This document shows, one piece after another, positions 15,135 to 24,911 of a DNA stretch of 32,510 bases. The notes under the pieces are model-generated. The model saw only the letters and a program-made list of their open reading frames with translations, had not been told where the DNA came from and searched no databases. Source of the DNA: Gemmatimonadota bacterium (GTDB lineage: Bacteria > Gemmatimonadota > Gemmatimonadetes > Longimicrobiales > Gaopeijiaceae). Position 1 is the stretch's first letter; every line of letters begins with the position of its first letter. Made by a program: the position numbers and the translations under genes. The stretch is from the NCBI GenBank assembly GCA_028874995.1, contig JAPPGM010000073.1, forward strand, positions 24,238 to 56,747. The letters run 5' to 3'.

Positions 15135-18100
15135 TCGGCTCCTCCGCCTCCACCTCCTCCAGGATCTGGTGGAACCGGTCCATCTGGGCGTCGTCACCCC
15201 CGAACCCCAGCACCCCCGCCAGCATCCCCTCTCCGTCGAGGGCGCCCGCAGTCAGATTGCGGCGGATCGCCCCCAGGTCGTTGATCAGGCCGAGCGCCCA
15301 ACGCTGTTGCCACTTGCCCTCCCCGCTCGTTCTCTCGATGCAGGCCACGAGCCACGGAATGCGTAGCTCCTCGGTCACCCAGTAGTACATGCGGGCAGCC
15401 GCTACCGGGTCGGTACCGCTGTCGCGGGCCAGGCGCAGGATCTCGAGCAGATGGTCCAGGAAGCGCAGAGCGACGAGGTTGCGCACGAACGCCTCGTCGC
15501 CCACCTGCGGCATGAGTGCGGCCACCCGGTTCTGGAATTGCTCCCGGTCCTCGCCGGCAACGATCTCGTGGAATTTCTCCCTTAGCGCCTCGAGGCCCTC
15601 CAGGCTCCCCTCGATCAGCGAGCTGGTGGGCTCTTCGGGATCGCAGTTGGCGAGCACCCAGCGGGTTGTGCGCTCCAGTACCCGCGCCAGCCCCATCGTG
15701 AAGCGATAGGTGACCGCGGCCGACATGCCTTCCTTTCCGGAACGGATCTTCTCCAGCAACGAGTCATGGCGGGTCAGCCTGGCCGCGACGAGCCAGGCGC
15801 GCGCGATCTCCACGGCGTCCCGGCCGGTCTCGCGCACCAGCCGGCCGATGAACGCGGAGCCCATCAGGTCGACCAGGTCGTTGGTCAGTTGGCAGGCGAC
15901 GATCTCGCGGCGCAGGCGATGATTGACCGCCAGCTCGCGCGGGACGGCCTCGACCGCCGCGGGCGGGAAGTATTCGAAGAAATAGTCCTCGGCGGAGGGG
16001 TCGTCGGGGAGATCCGAGGCGAGGAGCGCCGCTTTCAGGTGCAGCTTGGCGTAGGAGAGCAGGACCGACAGCTCCGGCCGGGTGAGGGACTGGTTGGCTT
16101 CCTTGCGGGCCGTGAGCTCGTCCCAGGAGGGGAGTCCCTCGGCGTCGCGGTCGAGGAGGCCGATGCGGCTCAGGTCGCCCATGAGCGCCCAGTAGTGGTC
16201 CATGCCGCGGCGTGCGCGGTACTCGTCCAGCGAGATGGCCTGGCAACCGGTCTCATTGTCCCGCACGACGAGGCCGGCGACGGTGTCGGTCAACTGCTCG
16301 AGCAGCCGGTTCCGCTCGTCGCGCGTGACCAGGCCCGCGTTCATCGCCTGTTTCAGGAGGATCTTGAGGTTGACCTCGCGGTCGGAGAGGTTCACGCCGC
16401 CGGAGTTGTCGAGCGCGTCGGTGTTGATGCGGCCGCCACCGAGCGCGTATTCGACCCGTGCCGCCTGGGTGAACCCAAGGTTGCCGCCCTCGCCCACGAC
16501 CTTCACGCGGAGAGCCTTGACATCGATGCGCACCGCGTCGTTCGAGGCGTCGCCCGCGTCGGCGTGGCTCTCGGCGCCGGCCTTGACGTACGTGCCGATC
16601 CCACCGTTCCAGAGCAGGTCGACGGGTGCGGCGAGGACGGCCCGGATGAGGCTCTCGCCGTCCAGGGTGGCTTCGTCGGCGCGTAGGCCGAGCGCGTTGC
16701 GGGCCTCCTCGGTGAGCTCCACCGACTTGGCGCCACGGGGCACGATCATCCCGCCGGCGGACAGCTTGTCCCTGTCGTAGTCGTCCCACGTGGAACGACG
16801 CTTGTGGAAGAGGCGTTCGCGTTCTTGAAAGGATGTTTCGGGGTCCGGGTCGGGATCGATGAAGACGTGCCGGTGATCGAAGGCCGCGACGAGGCGGGTC
16901 TGGCGCGACAGCAGCATGCCGTTGCCGAAGACGTCGCCGCTCATGTCGCCGATCCCCGCCACCGTGAAGGGTTCCTTCTGGATGTTGCGCCCCATCTCCT
17001 GGAAGTGCCGCTTGACCGACTCCCAGGCCCCCTTGGCGGTGATCCCGACCTCCTTGTGGTCGTACCCGTTCGAGCCGCCCGAGGCGAAGGCGTCGTCGAG
17101 CCAGAAGTCGTATTCGGCGGCAACCGCGTTGGCGGTGTCCGAGAAAGGGGCGGTCCCCTTGTCGGCGGCGACGACCAGGTAGGGGTCGAAGCCGTCGTGG
17201 CGGATCACGCCCTCGGGCGGTTGGTTCTCGCCGTCGAGGTTGTCCGTGATGTCGAGCAGCCCCCGCATAAGGGTGCAGTACTGCTCGCGTGCCTCGTGCG
17301 CCATCGCCTCGCGCTCGGGAAACAACCGGAGACAGACGAACCCCCCCTTCGACCCGCTCGGCACGATCACCGCGTTCTTCACCACCTGTGTCAGCACCAG
17401 TCCCATCACCTCGGTACGGAAGTCGTCGGGGCGGTCCGAGTGGCGGATTCCGCCCCGTGCCACTGCCGCCCCCCGCAGGTGGATGCCCTCCATCCGCGAC
17501 GACCGCACCCACACTTCGTACCTGAGCCGGCTTTTCGACACTCCCTGCAACCGCTCGGAGTCGAACTTGAAGGAGATGTACGGCACGCCTCCGGACCGGA
17601 CCGTAGGAGTGCGCCCGCCGTTGCGGTAGTAGTTGGTGCGCACCGTGCTCTCGATGACGGTCTGGTAGGCGCGCAGCGCCCGGTCGAAGGCGAGAGAGCT
17701 CACCCCCACCAGTTCCTGGCTGATCTCGCTCCTCACTTCGGCGGCCTTCGCCTCGCGCTCGCTGACGCCGTTGCCGCCTTCGGGATCGAAGCGGGCCGCG
17801 AAGAGGCGGAAGCAGAGGAGCCCGATCCTCGGGTGGTTCTTCAGGGCCGCGCGCAGGACATGCCGGCTCGGCACGGCCCCGATCTGGAAGGCGTAGTGCG
17901 CGTAGGCGCGCAGCACCTCGACCTCTCGCCACGCCATCCCGGCGCGCCGGACCAGGCGGTTGAAGGAGTCGTTGGTTGCGTCGCCCGCCCGAACGGCAAG
18001 GATCGCCTCGGACAGCACGCCGCCGAGCGCGTCCACGTCGATGCGGTCCCCGGCCGAAGTCTGCACGTCGAAGCTGTAGATCGACGAATCGGCCTCGCCG

Positions 18101-19941
18101 CTCCCTTCTCGCAACTCGTACAGGGACACCGCGATCACCTGAAGACCGCAGTTCTCCAGCACCGGCATGAAGTCCGAGAGAATGATCCTGTGCTCGCGGA
18201 TGTACACCTTGAGGTCGAACTTGCCGCCGTGCCGGGTGTCGTCGAAGAAGAGGACCGATTCCATGCGTCCTTCGGCCTTCATGGCCTCCAGTTCCTCGAT
18301 GTCGCGAACCGCCGAGGCCGCGTCGGTCGCGGCCTGGTACTCGGGTACGAAGGCGCCCGCGTAGTGCCGGGCCATGCGCAGCGCCTCCTCGGCCGGGCGC
18401 ACCTCGCTTAGCAGATCCCGCACCTCGTCCAGCCACGAGCGCGTGAGGCTCGTGACCGTGGCTTTCAGGTCGCGCCACTCGATCTCGGCCAGGCGTTCGG
18501 GCGGACCGCCCAGGTAGAAGTGGAGGCGGGCCTGGTCTCCCGCGCCCATGGCGAGGTGATAGTTGAGGATCTCGGCCTTGTAGCGCCGGACCAGCACGCC
18601 CTCGAACTCGCGGCGGAAGGTGCCCGAGAAGCGGGTGCGAGGCATCACGACCAGGATGGACACACCGCGCCCCAGCGCGTCTCGGCGCACCGAGACGAAT
18701 ACCTCCGAGGTGTTGTAGCGGATGAGGATCGTGCGGATGTCCTTCGCGATCTCTTCCGCCGAGGCCAGGAAGAGCTCCTCCTTCGGCAGCGAACTGAAGA
18801 TCGTGATGATCTCCTTGTAGTCGTGCGATCCCTCGGCGGCACCGGCCTGCTCGAGGATGCTCACCAGCTTCTCACGCAGAATGGGTATGTCCTGCGCGGG
18901 TTCGGCATAGGCCTTCGAGGTGAAGAGTCCGAGGAAGCGGTGTTCCCCGACCACCGTTCCGTCGGCACGGAGCTTCTTGACGCCGATGTAGTCCATGCGC
19001 GCGCGCCGGTGAACCGTCGATTCGGCGTTGGTCTTGCTGATGATCAGGACGGGGCCCGCGAGCGCCCTCTCGCGCATCTCATCCGACATCTGGCTGATGA
19101 AGACGGGCTGGGCGTAGTTCGATCTCTCCTCGTCCTGCAGGATGCCCATTCCCGAACCGGGATCGACCGTAACCGCGTCCTCGCCCCCGGGCTCGACCGG
19201 CCGGAAGGTGTAGGAACGGTAGCCCAGAAAGACGAAGCCACCGTCGCGCAGCCAGCGCAGGAAGGCCTGGATTTCGCGGAATTCATCCCGGCGGTGAACC
19301 ACGTCGCGCATGCGGAACCCGAGCTCGGACACCACATCCCCGACCTTGTCGATCATGAGGCCGAAGTCGTCGGTGGCCTTGACGACGTCTTCAAGGCGGC
19401 GCGCGGTCCCGGCCCGCAGCGACTCGCGAACCTCCGGGTCGGCGACCTGCGCCACCTCGGCATAGACCATGGACTCCGTGCGGGTGCGCTCACCGGGGGG
19501 CAGCAGGTCGGTGATCCTTCCTTCCTCGTCGCGCTCGACCGTCATGAGCGGGTAGACGAAGTGGGCGATCTGGAGGTCCTGCGAGGAGAGGAACTCGCGG
19601 ATCGTGTCCACGATGAAGGGCCGCTCCGAGACGTTGGTGCGGACGATCGTGACCGGCGCGGTCCAGGCGCCTCCTTCCCGGCCGGGGTTAACAACTTCCA
19701 CGTCGACCCGGTCTGGACGGCTCCGGTCGAGGAAGTCGAGTGAGCCCGCGCACATGCGGACCAGGTCCTCCGTCGCGCGCTCCTCCAGCAGCTCGGCGGT
19801 GGCCTTGCCGAGGAAGAAGGGCACGAACTTCTCAAGCAGGCGATACCGGTCGGCGTCGGTGGTGTCCCGCAGGGCCTGGAGTACTTCCTCCGTGACGGCC
19901 GGATCGGCCGGTGACCGGGAGGCACCGTCTGGTTGGATCAT
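15079..19941 (-). CDS. gdhB: Large NAD-specific glutamate dehydrogenase (GDH-180 type)
   Basis: A 1,620-residue enzyme oxidising L-glutamate to 2-oxoglutarate and ammonia with NAD+, mainly catabolic; the length fits the 1,550-1,650 residue GDH-180 family. The N-terminal half has ACT-like regulatory domains (NVSERPFIVDTIREFL near 90). The catalytic core shows KNAVIVPSGSKGGF with the likely catalytic Lys at about 865, AADKGTAPFSDTAN, GGSNGYDHKEVGITAKGAWE, DMSGDVFGNGMLLS, NGGIGTYVK and GEGGNLGFTQAARVEYAL. I place the start at the ATG at 19941 (MIQPDGAS); the open frame continues upstream to 20613 but there it is antisense to the nuclease gene. Nearby sucA (32055) would consume the 2-oxoglutarate, though linkage is only by proximity. 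The gene symbol is by analogy. Confidence 0.95.
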   Translation of the reverse strand: MIQPDGASRSPADPAVTEEVLQALRDTTDADRYRLLEKFVPFFLGKATAELLEERATEDLVRMCAGSLDFLDRSRPDRVDVEVVNPGREGGAWTAPVTIVRTNVSERPFIVDTIREFLSSQDLQIAHFVYPLMTVERDEEGRITDLLPPGERTRTESMVYAEVAQVADPEVRESLRAGTARRLEDVVKATDDFGLMIDKVGDVVSELGFRMRDVVHRRDEFREIQAFLRWLRDGGFVFLGYRSYTFRPVEPGGEDAVTVDPGSGMGILQDEERSNYAQPVFISQMSDEMRERALAGPVLIISKTNAESTVHRRARMDYIGVKKLRADGTVVGEHRFLGLFTSKAYAEPAQDIPILREKLVSILEQAGAAEGSHDYKEIITIFSSLPKEELFLASAEEIAKDIRTILIRYNTSEVFVSVRRDALGRGVSILVVMPRTRFSGTFRREFEGVLVRRYKAEILNYHLAMGAGDQARLHFYLGGPPERLAEIEWRDLKATVTSLTRSWLDEVRDLLSEVRPAEEALRMARHYAGAFVPEYQAATDAASAVRDIEELEAMKAEGRMESVLFFDDTRHGGKFDLKVYIREHRIILSDFMPVLENCGLQVIAVSLYELREGSGEADSSIYSFDVQTSAGDRIDVDALGGVLSEAILAVRAGDATNDSFNRLVRRAGMAWREVEVLRAYAHYAFQIGAVPSRHVLRAALKNHPRIGLLCFRLFAARFDPEGGNGVSEREAKAAEVRSEISQELVGVSSLAFDRALRAYQTVIESTVRTNYYRNGGRTPTVRSGGVPYISFKFDSERLQGVSKSRLRYEVWVRSSRMEGIHLRGAAVARGGIRHSDRPDDFRTEVMGLVLTQVVKNAVIVPSGSKGGFVCLRLFPEREAMAHEAREQYCTLMRGLLDITDNLDGENQPPEGVIRHDGFDPYLVVAADKGTAPFSDTANAVAAEYDFWLDDAFASGGSNGYDHKEVGITAKGAWESVKRHFQEMGRNIQKEPFTVAGIGDMSGDVFGNGMLLSRQTRLVAAFDHRHVFIDPDPDPETSFQERERLFHKRRSTWDDYDRDKLSAGGMIVPRGAKSVELTEEARNALGLRADEATLDGESLIRAVLAAPVDLLWNGGIGTYVKAGAESHADAGDASNDAVRIDVKALRVKVVGEGGNLGFTQAARVEYALGGGRINTDALDNSGGVNLSDREVNLKILLKQAMNAGLVTRDERNRLLEQLTDTVAGLVVRDNETGCQAISLDEYRARRGMDHYWALMGDLSRIGLLDRDAEGLPSWDELTARKEANQSLTRPELSVLLSYAKLHLKAALLASDLPDDPSAEDYFFEYFPPAAVEAVPRELAVNHRLRREIVACQLTNDLVDLMGSAFIGRLVRETGRDAVEIARAWLVAARLTRHDSLLEKIRSGKEGMSAAVTYRFTMGLARVLERTTRWVLANCDPEEPTSSLIEGSLEGLEALREKFHEIVAGEDREQFQNRVAALMPQVGDEAFVRNLVALRFLDHLLEILRLARDSGTDPVAAARMYYWVTEELRIPWLVACIERTSGEGKWQQRWALGLINDLGAIRRNLTAGALDGEGMLAGVLGFGGDDAQMDRFHQILEEVEAEEPISLAGLSVAIQQIRHLAK

Positions 19942-20082
19942 GTCTTCACGGGCTCGCGATGGAGATGCAGTGTGAAGCGGGCGAGAGGGGACGGCGCCCA
20001 ACGTTAAACCACTCCCCGGCTTCGCCGCCAGACTGACGTTACCTTTCAACCGTCGGACCCACCCCAGCTCCCGAGTCTCCCG

Positions 20083-21336
20083 ATGCGTTTCCTCCACATC
20101 GCGGATGTTCACCTTGACACCGCCTTCGCGGGACGGTCGGACGACCTGCGCAACCGGCTGCGGCAAGCCTCCCGGGACGCCTTCGCACGTTGCGTGGATG
20201 TCGCGATCGCCGAGAAGGTCGACGCGGTGATGATCGCCGGCGACCTCTTCGACGGCGCCCACCTCTCCTTTGCGACGGAACGCTTCCTGCTGGCCCAGCT
20301 CGGCAAGTTGGCGGACGCGGGAATTCAGGTCGTCTACGCGACAGGAAATCACGACCCCGGGAACGCAGTGCGCGACGGCGGCTTCGACTGGCCCGGCAAC
20401 GTCACGGTGATCGATGGGGAAGAGCCGGTCACGGTCGCGATCCGGGGCCGCGACGGCGGCACGGCCGGGTACGTCACGGGTGTCGGCCACGCCACCAGCC
20501 GCGTCACCACCGACCTCTCCAAGCTCCTCAACCCCGTCCCCGACACTCCCCTCCCCCAGGTCGCGCTGCTGCACACCCTGGTGAAGTCGGTCGCGGGAAC
20601 CGGGGTGCACCATCCCTACGCCCCATCAAGCATCGAGCACCTGCGCGGCGCCGGCTTCCACTACTGGGCGCTCGGACACGTTCACCAGTGCGAGGAGCTC
20701 TCCGCCCATCCTCCGGTCCACTACAGCGGCAACCTTCAGGGCCGCGACACGCGCGAGACCGGCCCCAAGGGAGGCCTGCTGGTGGACCTCAGCGATCCGG
20801 AACACCCCTTGGTGGAGTTCACGGAGTTCTCGCGGGTGCGATGGGAGCACCTGGCGGTGGAGGGGCTGGGAGACGCACACACCCTGGAGGACCTCGTAGG
20901 CGAGATAGCGGCCGCGTGGGAGCGCGCGCGATCGGAAGAGCCCGGTGGCGAGGACACGGAGTGGGTGGTGGCGGTGGACCTCGGTGGACCGTCGCCGCTG
21001 TGGCGTCAACTGCGCGACCCCGAGGAGTTGGAGACGATCGCCGACGAGGTGGCGGCGCGGATCGGCGGACTCAGCTGCGAAGTCCGCACGAGCAAGGTGC
21101 ACTCTCCGGCGCGCGTGGCGGACCACGACGGCCGCCAGGATGCGCTGGGAGCGGCGCTTCGCCTCTGCGCGGAGGTGCGCGGCGGCGCCGACCGGCTCGG
21201 TCTGTCGGACACGGATCTGGCAGGTTACGAGCCGGACCGTGAAGGCTCCGTCGACGCATACCTGAATCGCCTGCTCGACGGAGCCGCCGAGGAGATCCTG
21301 ACCCGAATGCTCACCTCGGGGGACGGCCCGGCATGA
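20083..21336 (+). CDS. YhaO/SbcD-like metallophosphoesterase nuclease
   Basis: A 417-residue DNA-repair-type calcineurin-like phosphoesterase. All five metal-binding motifs are present: D8-V-H10 (HIADVHL), D54 (GDLFDG), N89-H90 (TGNHD), H164 (LLHTLVKS) and H199-V-H201 (ALGHVHQ), as in SbcD/Mre11. The C-terminal 170 residues match the extra domain of YhaO-like proteins better than SbcD. It likely forms a complex with the YhaN-like ATPase encoded next, like the Mre11-Rad50 or SbcCD pair; the two genes overlap by ATGA. It is divergent from gdhB with 141 bp between starts. No clear ribosome binding site precedes the ATG. Confidence 0.9.
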   Translation: MRFLHIADVHLDTAFAGRSDDLRNRLRQASRDAFARCVDVAIAEKVDAVMIAGDLFDGAHLSFATERFLLAQLGKLADAGIQVVYATGNHDPGNAVRDGGFDWPGNVTVIDGEEPVTVAIRGRDGGTAGYVTGVGHATSRVTTDLSKLLNPVPDTPLPQVALLHTLVKSVAGTGVHHPYAPSSIEHLRGAGFHYWALGHVHQCEELSAHPPVHYSGNLQGRDTRETGPKGGLLVDLSDPEHPLVEFTEFSRVRWEHLAVEGLGDAHTLEDLVGEIAAAWERARSEEPGGEDTEWVVAVDLGGPSPLWRQLRDPEELETIADEVAARIGGLSCEVRTSKVHSPARVADHDGRQDALGAALRLCAEVRGGADRLGLSDTDLAGYEPDREGSVDAYLNRLLDGAAEEILTRMLTSGDGPA

Positions 21337-23813
21337 GGTTCGAGTCGATTCATGTCTCCCGCTACGGTTGTCTGGCGGACCTCGCCACCGGTGAGGCGCC
21401 ACTGCCCCCGATCGTTGTCGTGCTGGGCCCGAACGAAAGCGGAAAGTCAACTTTTTTTGACTTCTTGACAACTTTACTTTACGGTTTTCGCCCCGCTTCG
21501 CGTGACCGTCACCCGTTCACGCCGTGGACGGGCGGCAGTCCGGAGGGGTGGGCCCGTCTCCGCATGGACGACGATACGGTACAGGAAATCCACCGGCGCC
21601 TGCTGTCGACCGGCCGATCACGCCTGACCGTGGAGGGCCGGGTGGAGAATATCGCCAACCAGGCCGTCCCTGGCACTGAGCACGTGAGGCGTGTCGTGTT
21701 CCGCCAGGTCTACGCGCTGACCCTGTCGGAGCTGGCGGGACTCGAACGGGAGAGCTGGGATCTGGTGCAGGACCGCCTGGTGGGGGCGATGGCGGCGCCC
21801 GATCTGCGGTCCGCGCGGGTGGTCGCGGCCGAGTTGGAGGCCGAGGCTGCCCGGCTCTGGCGCCCGGACAGGCGTGGCCGCCCCCGCGACCGGATGCTGC
21901 AGGGCGAATTGCGGGAACTGAACGATCGGCTTCGCGACGCGATTGAGCGCGACCGGATGCTGCGGGAGAAGGTGGCCGAGTTGGCCGCGGCAGAGGCGAA
22001 ACTGCGAGCGCTCCGCGAGGAAAGGGTACGCGACCGCAATCGGCGCGGCGTGATGGAGGATCGGCTGAACCGCCTGCTTCCCGTGCGGCGCGCGCTGAAG
22101 CGCATCGAGGAGCTGCGCAGCCGGGCCGGGCAGGTGGAGGAGCTTGTCGGGCTGCCGTCCGACCCGGTCGCGAAGCTGGAAGAGCTGCGACGTGCGGCTC
22201 GCAGCGCCGAGGAGGCGGTGGTGGGCGGGGCGGCGATAGCGGACCGCGGGCCGGACGAGACGCACGACCGTCTGGCCGAACAGGGCAGCCGCCTCTTATC
22301 GGTACCGTGGGAGGAGGTCGACGTCGACCAGCTCGCGGCCGTGTCGATGGACAACCTCCGGCAAATGGTGAACGTGTACCAGACCAAACGCGAGCAGCGG
22401 CGGATCGTCGAGGAGGGTCTGCGGGAGGAGTCCCTCTCGGGCCTGCGGCAGGTGGGGCCATCCGGCCGCTGGCGGCTCGCGTTGGGGTTGACGGGGCTCC
22501 TGACGGGCGGTGGCGTTGTGGCGGTGGCGCGCTACTTCCCCGATCTGCTGCGCCCCGTTCCCGGGGTCGAAGCCAGCCCCGGGGTTGTCTTTCCGGTGGG
22601 TCTCGGCATCGGTGCGCTCGGCCTGCTCGGCCTGATCCTCTGGCTCGATGCGGTGCGACACCGGCGGCGGTACCGAAGGGCGTTCGAGAGCGCGGAGAGG
22701 GGGCGGCGCACGGAACTCATGGGCCTCAAGGAGAGCGAAGATGTCGCGCGCCGCGCGGTCGCCCAGGCCCTGAACGGCCTTCCCGTGAGGACATCGCTGC
22801 TGCAAGAACCGGGGCACGACCTGCCGGCTGCCCTCGAGCGCGTGATGGACGGGCTCGCCGACAGCCGCGACCACGACCGGGCCGCGCGGGAGATGGAATG
22901 GATGCGCGGCAGGACGGAGCGGGTGGAGGCCGAGCTCGAAGCGGCCGCGACAGCGCTGTCGGAGTTGGAGGACCGGCTCCGCGACCTCGGGGACGGCGAG
23001 GTCGACCGCGGAACGGAGTTGGTCCTGCGCCGCCGTGACGCCTTCGAACGGGCGCGCCAGCTCAGGGGCGAACTGGAGCGGCAGCACCCCGCGCTGTCCG
23101 AAATCGAGGGCGAGATCCGCGCCGCCGACGAGGCCGGAGAGAGGTGGGAGTCACTGGCGGATTCGCTGGCCGCCGCCGTCGCTCGGCGGGACGAGACGAT
23201 CAGCGAGGCCGAAGCGCTGCAGAGCACGATCGGCACCCTGCACTCCGAGATCCGCCACCTGCGGGAGGGTCTCACCGCCGACCGCATGGCGGGGAGGATC
23301 AAGGCAGTCAAGACGCGGATACGCGAAGTTCGCGAGAGCCGGGACCGGGCCTTCGTCCTGGCCCGTCTCGTGCGCGAGGCGGATCGCCGGTTCCGCGACG
23401 AGCACCGGCCCGACCTGCTGCTCCGCGCTGCAGACCACCTCCGCTACATCACCCGCGGCCGCTACGACCGGATCGAACTCGGCGGCCCGGGCGACGAGTC
23501 ACTCCATCTGCGCGGACCCGCGACCACTGACGCGACGCGGGTCGGGGAATCCCTCTCACAGGGTACTAGGGAGCAGGTCTACATGGGGCTGCGCCTGGCG
23601 ATCGTCGACCACCTGGACGCCGACGGCGAGCGGCTGCCGCTCTTCATGGACGAGACCCTGGTCAACTGGGACGCGTGGCGGCGGGACCGGGCCTTTGAAC
23701 TGCTCGAGAGGGTGGCCGAGCGGCGCCAGGTGTTCCTGTTCACGTGCCATCCGGCGATGGCGGCGGAGCTGGAGGACCGGGGGGCGAGGATCATCGCGCT
23801 GGGCGTGGAGTAG
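21333..23813 (+). CDS. YhaN-like SMC/Rad50-type AAA ATPase with central membrane hairpin
   Basis: An 826-residue ATPase. Walker A is GPNESGKST at 32-40 (K38). Long coiled-coil segments (about 170-390 and 450-660) flank two central hydrophobic helices (LALGLTGLLTGGGVVAVA and GVVFPVGLGIGALGLLGLILWL, about 383-435), as in B. subtilis YhaN. The C-terminus has the ABC signature-like ESLSQGTREQVYMGLRLAI and a Walker-B-like LPLFMDETLVNWD, then the switch-like FLFTCH. Residues around 40-55 are encoded by an unusual low-GC patch with a run of seven T. It overlaps the upstream nuclease gene by ATGA, so the pair is translationally coupled and probably forms a membrane-anchored DNA-processing complex. 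Confidence 0.9.
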   Translation: MRFESIHVSRYGCLADLATGEAPLPPIVVVLGPNESGKSTFFDFLTTLLYGFRPASRDRHPFTPWTGGSPEGWARLRMDDDTVQEIHRRLLSTGRSRLTVEGRVENIANQAVPGTEHVRRVVFRQVYALTLSELAGLERESWDLVQDRLVGAMAAPDLRSARVVAAELEAEAARLWRPDRRGRPRDRMLQGELRELNDRLRDAIERDRMLREKVAELAAAEAKLRALREERVRDRNRRGVMEDRLNRLLPVRRALKRIEELRSRAGQVEELVGLPSDPVAKLEELRRAARSAEEAVVGGAAIADRGPDETHDRLAEQGSRLLSVPWEEVDVDQLAAVSMDNLRQMVNVYQTKREQRRIVEEGLREESLSGLRQVGPSGRWRLALGLTGLLTGGGVVAVARYFPDLLRPVPGVEASPGVVFPVGLGIGALGLLGLILWLDAVRHRRRYRRAFESAERGRRTELMGLKESEDVARRAVAQALNGLPVRTSLLQEPGHDLPAALERVMDGLADSRDHDRAAREMEWMRGRTERVEAELEAAATALSELEDRLRDLGDGEVDRGTELVLRRRDAFERARQLRGELERQHPALSEIEGEIRAADEAGERWESLADSLAAAVARRDETISEAEALQSTIGTLHSEIRHLREGLTADRMAGRIKAVKTRIREVRESRDRAFVLARLVREADRRFRDEHRPDLLLRAADHLRYITRGRYDRIELGGPGDESLHLRGPATTDATRVGESLSQGTREQVYMGLRLAIVDHLDADGERLPLFMDETLVNWDAWRRDRAFELLERVAERRQVFLFTCHPAMAAELEDRGARIIALGVE

Positions 23814-24047
23814 TGGGCGGGGAAAGGACCGCCAGGAACCGCCGGACCTTGCGGCCGTGTAAGATGGAGGCGCGAGAAACGTAATACGACTACCTTTCCG
23901 GGTAAGCAGCTTGAAACCATTATGGAGGTGTGTGTGAGTCGTCGGAAGCCGTGGGTAGTCGAAAAGGGAGGCACAAGGTTGAACAGCACTGGATCGGGCA
24001 TCAATCGGGGATTCCGCCGGGACGGTCGCCGAAGGACGGTGGAGGGA

Positions 24048-24890
24048 ATGCGGTTGCTCGCGCTCGTCGCGGCGGGAATCCTTGGCAGCGTTCAGGGCAC
24101 CCGCGGCCAGTGGGTCGAGCAACCCGGCAACGGCTGGATTGCGCTGGCCATGTACCATCAGGACACCCGGGAGCGCTTCGGAACAGGAGGCGATGTCGAG
24201 GCGCTGCTCGCCGAAGGGCATGCCGTTGCGACCTCGTCGTTCCTGACGACGGCCGTGGGCTTTGGCGGAGGAGTGGACCTTTGGAGCCAGCTATCCTTCC
24301 ATCGGCTCCGCTACGACGACGCGGCGGCGGACCGCTCGTCCGCCGGGATCGGCGACCTCAAGCTCTGGTTGCGGGCCGCACCCCTCAAGTGGCTGGGTTC
24401 CTCGGTGCCCTTCGCCGTCCGGGCCGGCTTCAAGCTCCCCCTCGGCGATTTCGACGATGTGGCCGCCGACGAGGTCCCGGTCGGAGACGGACAGCGCGAC
24501 TGGGAGGTGCTGGCCGAACTGGGGCACTCGTTCTGGCCGCGTTCCGTCTACGTTTCCGGATGGGTAGGCTACCGTTGGCGTGAGGAGAACACGGAGTCGA
24601 TGAGGGACTTCGGAAACGAGGTGTTCTACTACGCACAGATCGGGGGGCAGCTGGGCCGATTGGGATACAAGCTGGCCATCGACGGATGGAACGGGGCCGC
24701 GAGCGGGACCGGCGGGGTGGTGAGCCCGGGTTTCGAGCGCGATCTCGTGCAGTTCCTCCCGACTCTGTTGTATGACGTCGGTGTTGGACAGGTCGAAGCG
24801 GGTGTGCGTTTCGCCCTGGGGGGCAGAAACGTCACGGCAGGGAGGTCGCTCGTCTTCAAGTACTTCAAGAAATGGGAGCGGTCCCGGTAA
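24048..24890 (+). CDS. Outer-membrane beta-barrel protein, function unknown
   Basis: From the ATG at 24048 this is a 280-residue exported protein with signal peptide MRLLALVAAGILGSVQG and a probable cleavage near TRGQ. The rest is made of alternating hydrophobic/polar strands ending in aromatics (WIALAMYHQD, LWSQLSFHRLRY, FAVRAGFKLPLGDF, VYVSGWVGYRW, VFYYAQIGGQL) and a C-terminal SLVFKYFKKW, typical of a 10-14-stranded barrel. The fold resembles small channel or MetA-pathway phenol-degradation type barrels, but no substrate can be assigned. An in-frame ATG at 23922 would add 42 Arg-rich residues before the signal peptide and is less likely. It converges with the glycosyltransferase gene, with 21 bp between the stops. 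Confidence 0.78.
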   Translation: MRLLALVAAGILGSVQGTRGQWVEQPGNGWIALAMYHQDTRERFGTGGDVEALLAEGHAVATSSFLTTAVGFGGGVDLWSQLSFHRLRYDDAAADRSSAGIGDLKLWLRAAPLKWLGSSVPFAVRAGFKLPLGDFDDVAADEVPVGDGQRDWEVLAELGHSFWPRSVYVSGWVGYRWREENTESMRDFGNEVFYYAQIGGQLGRLGYKLAIDGWNGAASGTGGVVSPGFERDLVQFLPTLLYDVGVGQVEAGVRFALGGRNVTAGRSLVFKYFKKWERSR

Positions 24891-24911
24891 CGGAGGCACC
24901 GCTCGCCGGGA

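Noticed and set aside
18520-19743. Large plus-strand open frame inside the glutamate dehydrogenase
   Set aside because: Antisense to a well-conserved enzyme; its sequence has no recognisable domain.
19942-20613. Extra 224-codon N-terminus of the glutamate dehydrogenase frame
   Set aside because: It is antisense to the YhaO-like gene, whose metal motifs are intact, and glutamate dehydrogenase homologues begin near the ATG at 19941.
23882-23893. TAATACGACTAC resembles the start of the phage T7 promoter
   Set aside because: Only the first ten bases match the 17-18 base consensus; the essential CACTATA part is missing. Chance.
23814-24047. 234-bp leader before the barrel gene as a riboswitch
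   Set aside because: I looked for known aptamer cores and found none that fit; the in-frame Arg-rich extension from 23922 also lacks coding character.
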